NCBI RefSeq assembly: GCF_006346395.1
Contig: NZ_VDMS01000002.1
Span: 620,001-684,000, forward strand
Direction: 5' to 3'
DNA from: Nocardioides plantarum
GTDB lineage: Bacteria; Actinomycetota; Actinomycetes; Propionibacteriales; Nocardioidaceae
DNA length: 64,000 bases
Under the pieces are notes generated by a model, which saw nothing but the letters and a program-made list of their open reading frames with translations, ran no database searches and was not told the DNA's origin. The position numbers and the translations under genes are program-made. Positions 24,497-34,191 of this stretch are shown one piece after another (position 1 is the first letter of the stretch; each line of letters begins with the position of its first letter).

Positions 24497-25774
24497 TCAG
24501 GCGAAGAGCGACTGGCCGACGTACTCCCCTGCGGCGATGCCGGGGGGGACGACGAAGAGCGCGGAGCCGTTGACCTTGAGGTACTCCATCATGGCGTCGC
24601 TCTTGGCCATGGCGTTCTGGATCGGGATGAAGTGGGTGTCGGGGTCGCGCACGTAGGCGATGAAGAACAACCCCGCGTTGAGCGCGCCGAGCGGGGTGCT
24701 GCCGTCGACGAAGTTGTAGCCGCGGCGCAGCATCTGGGCGCCGCCGTGGAAGGACGGGTGGACCAGCCGCACGTGGGAGTCGACCGGGATCGTCGGGGCC
24801 AGCCCGGTGACGGCGTCGAAGTCCGGCTCGTCGAACTCCTTGTCGCCGCCGAGAGGCGCACCCGCGCCCTTGGTGCGGCCGACGAACTGCTCCTGGTCGG
24901 CGAGCGGCTGGCGGTCCCAGAGCTCGATAGTCATGGCGATGCGCCGGGCGACGAGGTAGGACCCACCGGCCAGCCAGCCCGCGGCGGGGTCGTCGTCGGC
25001 GCCGACCCACACGTGGGTGTCGACGAGCTCGGGCTGCTCGGCCTTGAGGTTGGCGGTGCCGTCCTTGAAGCCGAACAGGTTGCGCGGGGTGTCCTGCGTC
25101 GTGCTGGTCGACGACGTCCGACCGAAGCCGAGCTGGGACCAGCGGACCGCGGCGCGCCCGAACGCGATGCGGGCGAGGTTGCGCACGGCGTGCACGGCGA
25201 CCTGCGGGTCGTCGGCGCAGGCCTGCACGCAGAGGTCGCCGTCGGAGATCTCCTCGACCAGGACGTCGGCCGGGAAGTGCGGCAGCCGGCGCAGGGCCTT
25301 GGGTCGGCGGTCGGCGAGGTCGAGCTTGTCGAAGAACGTCGGTCCGAAGCCGAAGGTGATCGTCAGCCGCGCCGGTGGCAGCCCGATCGCCTCGCCCGTG
25401 TCGTCGGGCGGCAGCAGCGGGTCGCCGTCGACGGGCCCGACCTCGCCGGCACCGTCACCTCGCGTCATCCGCTCGGCCGCCGCGGTCCAGTCCTGCAGCA
25501 ACGCGACGACCTCGTCGCGGTCGGTGGTCAGCAGGTCGAACGCGGCGAAGTGCAGGCGGTCCTGGGCCGGGGTGACGATGCCGGCCTGGTGCTCGCCGCG
25601 GAACGCGTACGACGCAGCGACGGCCGCCTGGGCGTCGTCGGCGCTGGCCCGACCGGCCACGAACGCCCCGGCCACCCCGGCGGCGGCGACGCCTCCGCCG
25701 AGCAGGCCACGACGAGACAGGCGCGGGGTGCTCACCGCAGCATCATCTCGCGCGGCCGGGTCGGGCGTGCTCAC
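24497..25774 (-). CDS. efeB: Tat-exported DyP-type peroxidase EfeB
   Basis: A 425-residue haem peroxidase of the EfeB branch. The N-terminus has a twin-arginine signal (LSRRGLLGGGVAAAGVAGAF). The DyP signature GFKDGTAN (GxxDG) is intact, and the C-terminal half carries the haem-ligand region. In the EfeUOB system it helps iron capture at the outside of the membrane, probably by oxidising ferrous iron or acting on haem. The GTG at 25774 is chosen because AGGAAG lies upstream; another GTG at 25735 would give a Tat signal that starts closer to the twin Arg. It is the last gene of efeUOB. Confidence 0.92.
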   Translation of the reverse strand: MSTPDPAARDDAAVSTPRLSRRGLLGGGVAAAGVAGAFVAGRASADDAQAAVAASYAFRGEHQAGIVTPAQDRLHFAAFDLLTTDRDEVVALLQDWTAAAERMTRGDGAGEVGPVDGDPLLPPDDTGEAIGLPPARLTITFGFGPTFFDKLDLADRRPKALRRLPHFPADVLVEEISDGDLCVQACADDPQVAVHAVRNLARIAFGRAAVRWSQLGFGRTSSTSTTQDTPRNLFGFKDGTANLKAEQPELVDTHVWVGADDDPAAGWLAGGSYLVARRIAMTIELWDRQPLADQEQFVGRTKGAGAPLGGDKEFDEPDFDAVTGLAPTIPVDSHVRLVHPSFHGGAQMLRRGYNFVDGSTPLGALNAGLFFIAYVRDPDTHFIPIQNAMAKSDAMMEYLKVNGSALFVVPPGIAAGEYVGQSLFA

Positions 25775-25835
25775 CCCCCGATGCTTCCTGCCCCGCCCCA
25801 CGGCCATCCCCCCAGGTCCTCGCGGTCGGACGACG

Positions 25836-26999
25836 TCAGACCACGGCCGCGGTGAGGCGCGAGAGCGGCTCCGCGAGGGCGTTGACCGCGTCGGAGAGCG
25901 CCTTGATGTCGGCCTTGCTCACGTCGGTGTAGAGCTTGAAGCCGTCGCCCTCGCGCTGGGCGTCGAGCAGCACCTGCAGGTCGTCGAAACGGGTGGTCAG
26001 CTCGTCGGCCAGGTCGGGGTCGTTCTTCTTCACGATGGGCTCGACGCCCTCGAACGCGACCCGGGCGCCGTCGACGTTGGCCTGGAAGTCCCACAGGTCG
26101 GTGTGCGACCAGAACTCCTCCTCGCCGGTGACCTTGCCCGCGGCGACCTCCTCGAGCAGGCCGCGCGAGCCGTTGGCGAGCTGGTCGACGGTGTAGTCGA
26201 GGTCCTGGATCTTGTCGTTGAGCTTCGTGGTGTTGGCGAGCAGGTCGTCGGCGTAGGTGGCGCGCTGCTCGGGCGTCAGGGCACGGTACTTGCCGGCGTC
26301 GGCGGGCCACAGGTCCTTCTCGAGCAGGTGCCAGCCGGTCCACTCGGCGCCGGGCTCGAGGTCGGCCTCGCGCAGGTCCATCTTGGGGTCGAGGTCGCCG
26401 AAGGACTCGGCGACGGTCTCGATGCGCTCCCAGTGGGTGCGGGCCTCGGGGTAGAGCGCGCGGGCCTCGTCGTCCTTGCCCTCCTTGTAGAGCTTGACGA
26501 ACTCGGTGGTCTTCTCGAGCAGCTGCGCGGACTGGTCGCGCACGTAGAGCTTGTAGCCGGCCAGGGCGTCGTCGACGAGCTGCTGGTCGGAGGCGTCGAG
26601 CTGCTTCTCGCCGTCCTTGGACGCGGTGACGGTGAACGCGTTGCGGATGCCGTCGCCCTTCATGCCGGGCTTGCAGGCGGTGTAGTAGTCGCCGGCCGGC
26701 GCCTTGACGGTCAGGGAGCGCGAGACGCCCGGCCCGATGTTCTCGACCTCGCCCACGATGCGCAGGCCGTCCTCGGCGAGCAGGTAGAACTCGGTGACCT
26801 GCGAGCCGCTGTTGGTGACCTCGAACTTGAGCGCCCCCGCGGGCGCCTTGTCCGAGGAGACCTGGCACGCGTCGTCGGTCGAGGCCACGGTGAACGCGCG
26901 GTCGTCGCCGCTCGCGGCGTCGCCGGTCGAGTTGTCGGTGCAGGCGGCCAGGGCGGGCGCCGTCAGCAGCAGGCCGGCGGCGATCAGGGTCTTGCGCAC
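25836..26999 (-). CDS. efeO: Iron-uptake lipoprotein EfeO
   Basis: A 387-residue surface lipoprotein with lipobox ALAAC (Cys20). A cupredoxin-like domain follows (about 38-130), then an imelysin/M75 domain with the family's HWERIE motif. It binds iron and hands it to the EfeU permease. It lies 48 nt after efeU and 61 nt before efeB on the same strand. Confidence 0.93.
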   Translation of the reverse strand: MRKTLIAAGLLLTAPALAACTDNSTGDAASGDDRAFTVASTDDACQVSSDKAPAGALKFEVTNSGSQVTEFYLLAEDGLRIVGEVENIGPGVSRSLTVKAPAGDYYTACKPGMKGDGIRNAFTVTASKDGEKQLDASDQQLVDDALAGYKLYVRDQSAQLLEKTTEFVKLYKEGKDDEARALYPEARTHWERIETVAESFGDLDPKMDLREADLEPGAEWTGWHLLEKDLWPADAGKYRALTPEQRATYADDLLANTTKLNDKIQDLDYTVDQLANGSRGLLEEVAAGKVTGEEEFWSHTDLWDFQANVDGARVAFEGVEPIVKKNDPDLADELTTRFDDLQVLLDAQREGDGFKLYTDVSKADIKALSDAVNALAEPLSRLTAAVV

Positions 27000-27047
27000 G
27001 TGGAGGTCCTTCTGGGTCTGGGATGGAGGTCGGTCAGCGGACCGGGG

Positions 27048-27917
27048 TCAGCGGGCCGGGGTGGTGGCCGGAGCCGGGGTGGGACTGGCGCTGCGACGGC
27101 GTACGCCGAGCACGAAGAGGGTCATCACCGGGATGGCGTAGAGCAGCCAGGCGGCGGCCTCGAGCCAGGTCGTCGCCGGGGAGAAGTTGAAGACGCCCTT
27201 GAGGAGGGTCCCGATGGTGCTGTTGGGGTCGACGGTGTCGGAGACGTCGAACGCCAGGTTGTCGAGCCCCGGCAGCACGTCGGCCTCCTGCAGGTCGTGC
27301 ACGCCGTAGGCGAGCACCCCGGCCGCGACGATGATGAGGAAGCCGCCGGTGTAGGTGAAGAACCTGGTCAGGTTGATCCGGATCGCGCCCTTGTAGAGCG
27401 CCACGCCGATGGCGACGGCGGTCAGCAGGCCGAGCCCGGCGCCGACCAGCGGCTCCCAGGTCGGGGCGACCGAGCCGACGGCCTCGCGGGTGCCGGCCTG
27501 GGTCGCGGCCCACAGGAACAGCGCCGTCTCGAGGCCCTCGCGCCCCACGGCGAGGACGGCCACGACGACCAGCGACCACCGGCCGCCGTCGGCGGCCCGG
27601 TCGATCTGGCCGCGCAGCTCGGTGCCGAGCGCGCGGGCGGTCCGGGCCATCCAGAAGATCATCCAGGTGACGAACCCCACCGCCACGATGGAGAGCCCGC
27701 CGCCGATGAGCTCCTGGGTCTTGAAGGTCAGTCCGCGCGGGCCGTAGGTGAGCGCGGCACCGAACGCCAGGCTGACCAGCACGGCGACCGCGACCCCGAA
27801 CCAGATGCGGGGCAGCAGCTCGCGCCGGTCGGTCTTGACCAGGTAGGCGACGAGGATCGTGACCACCAGCGCGGCCTCGAGGCCCTCGCGCAGGCCGATC
27901 AGGTAGTTGGCGAACAC
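27048..27917 (-). CDS. efeU: Iron permease EfeU (FTR1 family)
   Basis: A 289-residue permease with seven predicted membrane helices and the two RExxE iron-binding motifs of the family: LREGLEAALVV near the N-terminus and VGREGLETALFL in the fourth helix region. The C-terminal tail is Ala/Pro/Thr-rich. The best start is GTG 27917, which gives VFANYLIGLREGLE, the normal family start. There is no clear ribosome-binding site, and the iron box lies only 25 nt upstream, so the transcript may have little or no leader. Confidence 0.92.
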   Translation of the reverse strand: MFANYLIGLREGLEAALVVTILVAYLVKTDRRELLPRIWFGVAVAVLVSLAFGAALTYGPRGLTFKTQELIGGGLSIVAVGFVTWMIFWMARTARALGTELRGQIDRAADGGRWSLVVVAVLAVGREGLETALFLWAATQAGTREAVGSVAPTWEPLVGAGLGLLTAVAIGVALYKGAIRINLTRFFTYTGGFLIIVAAGVLAYGVHDLQEADVLPGLDNLAFDVSDTVDPNSTIGTLLKGVFNFSPATTWLEAAAWLLYAIPVMTLFVLGVRRRSASPTPAPATTPAR

Positions 27918-27941
27918 AAGCGAGCAGCGTACGCCGTCAGG

Positions 27942-27960
27942 GTAGGTTTGCCTAACCTCG
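27942..27960 (-). promoter_or_regulatory. IdeR/DtxR-type iron box for efeUOB
   Basis: On the minus strand CGAGGTTAGGCAAACCTAC matches the 19-bp TTAGGTTAGGCTAACCTAA consensus at 15 positions. Its place next to the efeU start indicates iron-dependent repression of efeUOB. Confidence 0.8.
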
Positions 27961-28061
27961 ATCTCAGGGCTCCCCCAGGGTCCCCCTCGGGTGCCGTCCA
28001 GGGTCGCGCTCGGCGACTTCCCCGATGCGGCGCACGGCACCCGGCGGCCAGGCTTCGAGCC

Positions 28062-28958
28062 ATGATCAGAGTCGAGAACCTCACCCGGACCTACGGGTCC
28101 TTCACCGCCGTGGACGACGTGTCGTTCGTCGCCCGCTCGGGGCGCGTCACCGGGTTCCTGGGCCCCAACGGCGCCGGGAAGTCCACCACCATGCGGGTCC
28201 TGGTCGGACTCACCCCGGCGACGTCGGGCACCGCTACCGTCGCGGGGCGCCGCTTCGTCGACCTGCCCAACCCCGGCCGGGAGGTGGGGGTCCTGCTCGA
28301 CGCCTCGGCCCAGCACGCCGGTCGGACCGGGCGCGAGATCCTCACCCTGGCCCAGCGGACCCTCGGGCTGCCGGCTGACCGCGTCGACGCGATGCTCGAG
28401 CGGGTGAGCCTGACGCCCGAGGAGTCCCGGCGTCGCGTGCGGCACTACTCGCTCGGGATGCGCCAGCGTCTCGGGATCGCGGTCGCCCTCATCGGCGACC
28501 CGGCGTCGCTGATCCTCGACGAGCCGGCCAACGGCCTGGACCCGGCCGGTATCCGCTGGATGCGCGACCTCCTGCGGGGGTACGCCGACGCCGGCGGCAC
28601 GGTCCTGCTGTCGTCGCACCTGCTGCACGAGATCGAGGTCGTCGCCGACGACCTCGTGGTCATCGGCAACGGCCGGATCGTGGCCTCCGGCACCAAGGCC
28701 GAGCTGCTCGCCGGGTCCGGGACCCTCGTGCGGGCCCGCGACCTCGACGCCCTCGGTCGAGCGCTCACCGAGTCGGCGGTCACGGTCAGCCCGCTCGACG
28801 GCGGGTTCCGGGCCGAGGCCGACGCCGAGCTGGTCGGCAAGGTCGCTCACGCGGCCGGCGTACCCCTGCTCGAGCTGCGGGCCGCCGACGGCGCCGGGCT
28901 CGAGGAGATGTTCCTCGAGCTCACCGCCACCACCCAGCGCGAAGGAGTCGCCGCATGA
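28062..28958 (+). CDS. ABC transporter ATP-binding protein
   Basis: A 298-residue ATPase of the DRR/NatA/CcmA type. Walker A is GPNGAGKST, the signature YSLGMRQRLGIA replaces the more usual LSGGQ, and Walker B is LILDEPANGLD. A C-terminal extension of about 90 residues is typical of this class. It is coupled to the downstream permease by an ATGA overlap and is probably an exporter or efflux pump. The substrate is unknown; ATPases with this signature occur in antibiotic self-resistance and lipid export systems. Confidence 0.9.
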   Translation: MIRVENLTRTYGSFTAVDDVSFVARSGRVTGFLGPNGAGKSTTMRVLVGLTPATSGTATVAGRRFVDLPNPGREVGVLLDASAQHAGRTGREILTLAQRTLGLPADRVDAMLERVSLTPEESRRRVRHYSLGMRQRLGIAVALIGDPASLILDEPANGLDPAGIRWMRDLLRGYADAGGTVLLSSHLLHEIEVVADDLVVIGNGRIVASGTKAELLAGSGTLVRARDLDALGRALTESAVTVSPLDGGFRAEADAELVGKVAHAAGVPLLELRAADGAGLEEMFLELTATTQREGVAA

Positions 28959-29767
28959 GCACGACCGCCGCACCCCCGTCCACGACCACGCCGTCCACGG
29001 CCCCCGCCCCGTCGTTCGCCCCGATCCCCTTCTCCCGGGTCGTCACGGTCGAGCTGCGCAAGATGTTCGACACCCGCTCGGGGTACTGGCTGATGGCGAG
29101 CATCGGCATCCTGGCCGTCCTGGCCACCGCCGCGGTCGTCGTGTTCGCCCCCGACGACGAGCTCACCTACGACGCGTTCGCCTCGGCGATCGGCTTCCCG
29201 ATGGCGGTGATCCTGCCGGTGATCGCGATCCTCTCGGTGACCAGCGAGTGGAGCCAGCGCACGGGACTGACGACGTTCACCTTCGTGCCCGGGCGCGGCC
29301 GGGTGATCGCGGCCAAGGCGCTGTGCTCGATTGGCATCGGCGTGGTCTCGATCGTGCTCGCCGCGGCCATCGGCGCGCTCGGCAACGTCGTCGGTACGAC
29401 GATCGCGGGCGTCGACACCGTCTGGGACGTCTCGCTTGTGAACCTGCTGATGATCGTGCTGGCCAACGTGCTCGGCCTGCTCGTCGGCTTCATGCTCGGC
29501 GTGCTGCTGCGCACCTCGGCGGCCGCGATCGTCGCCTACTTCGTCTACTCCTTCGTGCTGACCGGACTCACGGAGCTGCTGGCCGTGAACCAGGAGTGGT
29601 TCGCCGACATCCGCGGGTGGGTCGACTTCAACTTCGCCCAGGGCGCCCTGTTCGACGGCGTCCCGACCGCCGAGCAGTGGGGCCAGCTCGGGGTGTCCGG
29701 CCTGATCTGGCTGGTGCTGCCCCTGGCCCTCGGGCTGCGCCTGGTGCTCCGCTCGGAGGTCAAGTAG
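28955..29767 (+). CDS. ABC-2 type transporter permease
   Basis: A 270-residue membrane protein with a Thr/Pro/Ala-rich cytoplasmic N-terminus of about 30 residues and six predicted membrane helices. It fits the ABC-2 permease family (VELRKMFDTRSGYW, then LFDGVPTAEQWGQLG near the end). It forms a transporter with the ATPase encoded just upstream and ends at a strong terminator. Confidence 0.88.
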   Translation: MSTTAAPPSTTTPSTAPAPSFAPIPFSRVVTVELRKMFDTRSGYWLMASIGILAVLATAAVVVFAPDDELTYDAFASAIGFPMAVILPVIAILSVTSEWSQRTGLTTFTFVPGRGRVIAAKALCSIGIGVVSIVLAAAIGALGNVVGTTIAGVDTVWDVSLVNLLMIVLANVLGLLVGFMLGVLLRTSAAAIVAYFVYSFVLTGLTELLAVNQEWFADIRGWVDFNFAQGALFDGVPTAEQWGQLGVSGLIWLVLPLALGLRLVLRSEVK

Positions 29768-29780
29768 TCCCCACCCGCGC

Positions 29781-29816
29781 ACGAGGCCCCACTCCGGATG
29801 CGGAGCGGGGCCTCGT
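29781..29816. terminator. Hairpin terminator between the ABC permease and ilvC
   Basis: ACGAGGCCCC and GGGGCCTCGT form a 10-bp outer stem with an inner CTCCG/CGGAG stem. It can stop transcription from both converging genes. Confidence 0.8.
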
Positions 29817-29838
29817 CGTACGGCGGGGTGAGCGGAGG

Positions 29839-30939
<1,101 letters not shown>

Positions 30940-31482
30940 TCAGCCGGCGTGGGCGGGCGCGACCGGGACTGCGACCGGGCGCTGGGAGCGCTCGGAGATG
31001 GAGCGGGAGCCCCGGCCGATGGCGACCTGGCCCGACTGGACGAGCTCACGGACGCCGAAGGGCTCGAGCATCGTGAGGAAGTCGGCGATCTTGCCGGCGT
31101 TGCCGGTGATCTGCATCGTGATCGCGTCGGGCGCGATGTCGATGACCTTGGCCCGGAAGAGCTGGACGATCTCGAGCACCGAGCCCCGGGTCTCGACGCT
31201 GGCGCCGACCTTGACCATCACCAGCTCGCGGGTGACCGAGGTGGTCGGGTCGAGCTCGACGATCTTGATGACCTCGACGAGCTTGTTGAGCTGCTTGGTC
31301 ACCTGCTCGAGCGGCGAGGAGTCGACGTTGACCACGATCGTCATCCGCGAGACCTCGGGATGCTCGGTCGGGCCCACGGCGAGCGAGTCGATGTTGAAGC
31401 CGCGGCGGCTGAAGAGCCCGGCGATGCGGGCCAGGACGCCGGGCTTGTTCTCCACCAGGACGGAGAGGGTGTGCGTCGTCAT
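30940..31482 (-). CDS. ilvN: Acetolactate synthase small (regulatory) subunit
   Basis: A 180-residue regulatory subunit. The N-terminal ACT domain (LSVLVENKPGVLARIAGLFS, RRGFNIDSLAVGPTEHPEVS) binds valine, and the second ACT-like domain is in the C-terminal half. It activates IlvB and gives feedback inhibition. The gene lies 9 nt after ilvB. It ends in an unusual Pro/Val/Ala tail (RPVAVPVAPAHAG). Confidence 0.95.
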   Translation of the reverse strand: MTTHTLSVLVENKPGVLARIAGLFSRRGFNIDSLAVGPTEHPEVSRMTIVVNVDSSPLEQVTKQLNKLVEVIKIVELDPTTSVTRELVMVKVGASVETRGSVLEIVQLFRAKVIDIAPDAITMQITGNAGKIADFLTMLEPFGVRELVQSGQVAIGRGSRSISERSQRPVAVPVAPAHAG

Positions 31483-31491
31483 CCGAGGTCC

Positions 31492-33246
31492 TCAGAGGTC
31501 GTTGTCGTCGAAGTCGGGGGCGAGGTCGCGGGCGTACTTGATCTCGTCGTTGCTGGTGCCGGCGGCGACCATCGGCCACACCATCGCGTCACGGTGGACC
31601 CGGAAGTCGACGACCACTGGGACGTCGTCGACCTCCATCGCCTTGCGGATCGTGGCGTCGACGTCGTCGGGCGACTCGCACGACAGCCCGACGCAGCCGT
31701 AGGCCTCGGCCAGCTTGACGAAGTCGGGGATGCGCTTGGAGTGCAGGTCGGTGTTGGAGTAGCGCTCGTTGTAGAACAGCGTCTGCCACTGCCGGACCAT
31801 GCCGAGCGACTCGTTGTTGATGATCGCGACCTTGATCGGGATGTCGTTGATCGCGCAGGTGGCCAGCTCCTGGTTGGTCATCTGGAAGCAGCCGTCGCCG
31901 TCGATCGCCCACACCGTCGTGTCGGGCATGCCGACCTTGGCGCCCATGGCCGCCGGGACGGAGTAGCCCATGGTGCCGAGACCGCCGGAGTTGAGCCACG
32001 TGCGGGGCTTCTCGTACTTCACGTAGTGCGCCGCCCACATCTGGTGCTGGCCGACGCCCGAGGTGTAGATCGCGTCGGGCCCGGCGATCGCGCTGAGCCG
32101 CTCGATGACGTACTGCGGCGACAGGGCGCCGCCGGCCGGGGTGTCGTAGCCGACCGGGTAGGTGGCCTTGACCCCGGACAGGAACGCGACCCAGCCCTCG
32201 TAGTCGCCGGTGTTGCCGGCGTCGGCCTCGGTGCGCAGCGCGGTGAGGAGGTCGAGCAGCACCTCGCGGACGTCGCCCACGATCGGGACGTCGGCGTGGC
32301 GGTTCTTGCCGATCTCCGCCGGGTCGATGTCGGCGTGGATGACCTTGGCGCCCGGGGCGAACGAGTCGAGGTTGCCGGTGACGCGGTCGTCGAAGCGGGC
32401 CCCGAGGCTGATGATCAGGTCGCTCTTCTGCAACCCGGCCACCGCCGCCACGGTGCCGTGCATGCCGGGCATGCCGAGGTGCTGGGGGTGGCTGTCGGGG
32501 AAGGCCCCCAGCGCCATCAGCGTCGTGACGACGGGGATGCCGGTCAGCTCGGCGAGCGCCAGCAGCTCGCGCGACGCGTTGGCCCGGATGGTGCCGCCGC
32601 CGACGTAGAGGACGGGCTTGCGCGCCTCGAGCAGCAGTCGGGTCGCCTCACGGATCTGCTTGGCGTGCGGGCGGGTCACCGGGCGGTAGCCGGGCAGGTG
32701 GATCTCGGAGGGCCAGTCGAAGGTCGTCTCGGCCTGCAGCGCCGACTTGGCCACGTCGACGAGCACCGGACCGGGCCGCCCCGTCGAGGCGATGTGGAAG
32801 GCCTCGGCGATGGTGCGCGGGATGTCGGCCGGGTCGGTGACCAGGAAGTTGTGCTTGGTGATCGGCATCGTGATGCCGCGGATGTCGGCCTCCTGGAACG
32901 CGTCGGTGCCGATCATGGCCGCCCCGACCTGCCCGGTCACGGCCACCATCGGCACCGAGTCCATGTGGGCGTCGGCGATCGGCGTGACCAGGTTGGTCGC
33001 CCCCGGCCCCGACGTCGCCATGCAGACCCCCACCCGGCCGGTCGCGGCGGCGTACCCCTGCGCGGCGTGGCCGGCGCCCTGCTCGTGGCGGACCAGGATG
33101 TGGCGGATGCTGGAGTCCATCAGCGGGTCGTACGCGGGCAGGATCGCTCCCCCCGGGATGCCGAAGATCGTCTCCGTGCCGGCCGCCTCGAGGGCCTTGA
33201 TCAGGCTCTGCGCGCCGCTGATCGTCCCGCTCGTCTCGGTACTCAT
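31492..33246 (-). CDS. ilvB: Acetolactate synthase large (catalytic) subunit
   Basis: A 584-residue thiamine-diphosphate enzyme that joins two pyruvates, or pyruvate and 2-oxobutyrate. The catalytic glutamate region ([20 protein letters not shown]), the FAD-binding middle domain and the ThDP motif [14 protein letters not shown] are intact. The ATG at 33246 gives the usual short tail [15 protein letters not shown] before the first domain; longer in-frame starts run into the attenuator and are rejected. It is the first gene of ilvBNC, and its expression should be governed by the leader peptide and attenuator upstream. Confidence 0.96.
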   Translation of the reverse strand: MSTETSGTISGAQSLIKALEAAGTETIFGIPGGAILPAYDPLMDSSIRHILVRHEQGAGHAAQGYAAATGRVGVCMATSGPGATNLVTPIADAHMDSVPMVAVTGQVGAAMIGTDAFQEADIRGITMPITKHNFLVTDPADIPRTIAEAFHIASTGRPGPVLVDVAKSALQAETTFDWPSEIHLPGYRPVTRPHAKQIREATRLLLEARKPVLYVGGGTIRANASRELLALAELTGIPVVTTLMALGAFPDSHPQHLGMPGMHGTVAAVAGLQKSDLIISLGARFDDRVTGNLDSFAPGAKVIHADIDPAEIGKNRHADVPIVGDVREVLLDLLTALRTEADAGNTGDYEGWVAFLSGVKATYPVGYDTPAGGALSPQYVIERLSAIAGPDAIYTSGVGQHQMWAAHYVKYEKPRTWLNSGGLGTMGYSVPAAMGAKVGMPDTTVWAIDGDGCFQMTNQELATCAINDIPIKVAIINNESLGMVRQWQTLFYNERYSNTDLHSKRIPDFVKLAEAYGCVGLSCESPDDVDATIRKAMEVDDVPVVVDFRVHRDAMVWPMVAAGTSNDEIKYARDLAPDFDDNDL

Positions 33247-33296
33247 TCCGCTCGGTCCTCTTCCGTGGTGCTGCTCGGGGCTGGTCTCGGGGCAAC

Positions 33297-33330
33297 AAAA
33301 AACCCCTCGGCCACAGCGGCGACGAGGGGT
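33297..33330 (-). terminator. ilvB attenuator terminator
   Basis: In the minus-strand transcript the stem ACCCCTCG (33323-33330) pairs with CGAGGGGT (33302-33309). It is followed by a run of six U residues (33297-33302), the clearest intrinsic terminator in the window. It lies between the leader peptide and ilvB. Confidence 0.87.
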
Positions 33331-33363
33331 GACGTGCTGACTGATCGGATCAGTCGGCACGTC
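33331..33363 (-). promoter_or_regulatory. Leader hairpin of the ilvB attenuator
   Basis: GACGTGC-C-GACTGATC pairs with GATCAGTC-A-GCACGTC around a one-base apex, a 15-bp stem with one mismatch. The leader-peptide stop codon (33350-33352) lies at the apex, so ribosome position on the peptide controls folding. The 3' arm directly abuts the terminator. Confidence 0.8.
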
Positions 33364-33391
33364 CCTGGGGTACGAGAAGGTCTTGACGCAT
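33350..33391 (-). CDS. ilvB leader peptide
   Basis: A 13-codon peptide, [13 protein letters not shown], with consecutive Leu-Leu-Val codons at positions 5-7, as expected for attenuation by branched-chain aminoacyl-tRNA supply. The -10 box TACGGT (33398-33403) lies 6 nt before the ATG, so the leader mRNA starts at or near the start codon. Leader-peptide control of ilvB operons is established in Corynebacterium and Streptomyces. Confidence 0.8.
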   Translation of the reverse strand: MRQDLLVPQGRAD

Positions 33392-33397
33392 GACGCC

Positions 33398-33403
33398 ACC
33401 GTA
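33398..33403 (-). promoter_or_regulatory. -10 box of the ilvBNC leader
   Basis: TACGGT on the minus strand, 6 nt upstream of the leader-peptide ATG. Confidence 0.55.
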
Positions 33404-33441
33404 GCCGCGCGACCCTCGGGGCCGTAGAGGAGTCTGCCACG

Positions 33442-33458
33442 GTCCCACATGGTGGGAC
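33442..33458. promoter_or_regulatory. Palindromic operator candidate upstream of the ilvB leader
   Basis: GTCCCAC-ATG-GTGGGAC has perfect 7-bp arms and lies 51-67 bp upstream of the leader start. A related palindrome is upstream of the leu leader (2389-2405). Confidence 0.55.
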
Positions 33459-33630
33459 GTGGGTCTTGGTGGATGGACTTGCGGGTGGTCGCCCTTCGCG
33501 CCCCCGGACGCCACGGCGACCGGGGCGCGGCACCTCGACCTCTGAGGTGGCGGGACAGGCGTTTCGAGATCACCGTCGGCGGCATGTCAAGGCGATCACC
33601 CACCACCTCAGGGCGAGCTGGGTGGCCGCC

Positions 33631-33951
33631 TCACCCCAGGTTGTCGTCGTCTCTCTTGGCCCATCGAATCTCGGCATAGGCGGTCTTCAGCTGACGTCGT
33701 GTTGAGCGCAGGTACCAGACGGCACCGATACATCCCAGCAGGAGGACCCGCGAGACCCACCTCATCCTGCCCAGCCCGGACGAGCCCCACGTCGAGGAAG
33801 GCCAGCTCAGCACATCGATCAGCGCCCACAACCAGAACCCCGTCATGGTCAGCGCTACGACGATGACGGCGAGGACCACGACCTGCGCCGAGGTCACGAA
33901 TGCCAGCGCTTCCGGGGTGAGTTGTTCACGCACCTCGCGGAGCGTAGTCAT
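33631..33951 (-). CDS. Small two-helix membrane protein
   Basis: A 106-residue protein starting MTTLREVREQLTPEALAF. One long hydrophobic stretch (about 20-50) is followed by a second (about 68-85) ending CIGAVWYL, and the C-terminus is charged. The FWLWALIDVL and VLLLGCIGAVWYL segments recall the phospholipase D nuclease N-terminal (PLDc_N) family, but I am not certain. It stands alone between the ilvB promoter and the DUF4304 gene. Confidence 0.6.
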   Translation of the reverse strand: MTTLREVREQLTPEALAFVTSAQVVVLAVIVVALTMTGFWLWALIDVLSWPSSTWGSSGLGRMRWVSRVLLLGCIGAVWYLRSTRRQLKTAYAEIRWAKRDDDNLG

Positions 33952-34191
33952 AGCCACTCCGCACGTCCTCGACCAGGGACGTGCAGGGCGCATCTGGCCG
34001 ACGTCCAAGCCGCTGTGATGAGGTGGAAGCGGCGACCAGCTCAGCCCTCATCTCGCTTGTCGACACGGGTTCATGGTGGCAGCCCCACTTGTCAGCACCA
34101 CGCACTGTCAGCACCAGGGACCTCTCGCCAGCTCGCTCCTCTCTCAGTGCTGCCCGGTCGGACGCCTCGTGCCAACTGGGAGGATCCGTCT

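Noticed and set aside
25017-28061. Long plus-strand frame leading into the ABC ATPase
   Set aside because: The first 1000 or so residues are antisense to efeB, efeO and efeU. The real ATPase starts at 28062 with a normal family N-terminus.
33247-33606. N-terminal extension of ilvB
   Set aside because: The frame stays open upstream of 33246 but passes through the terminator, hairpin and leader peptide, and IlvB family proteins start near MSTETSG.
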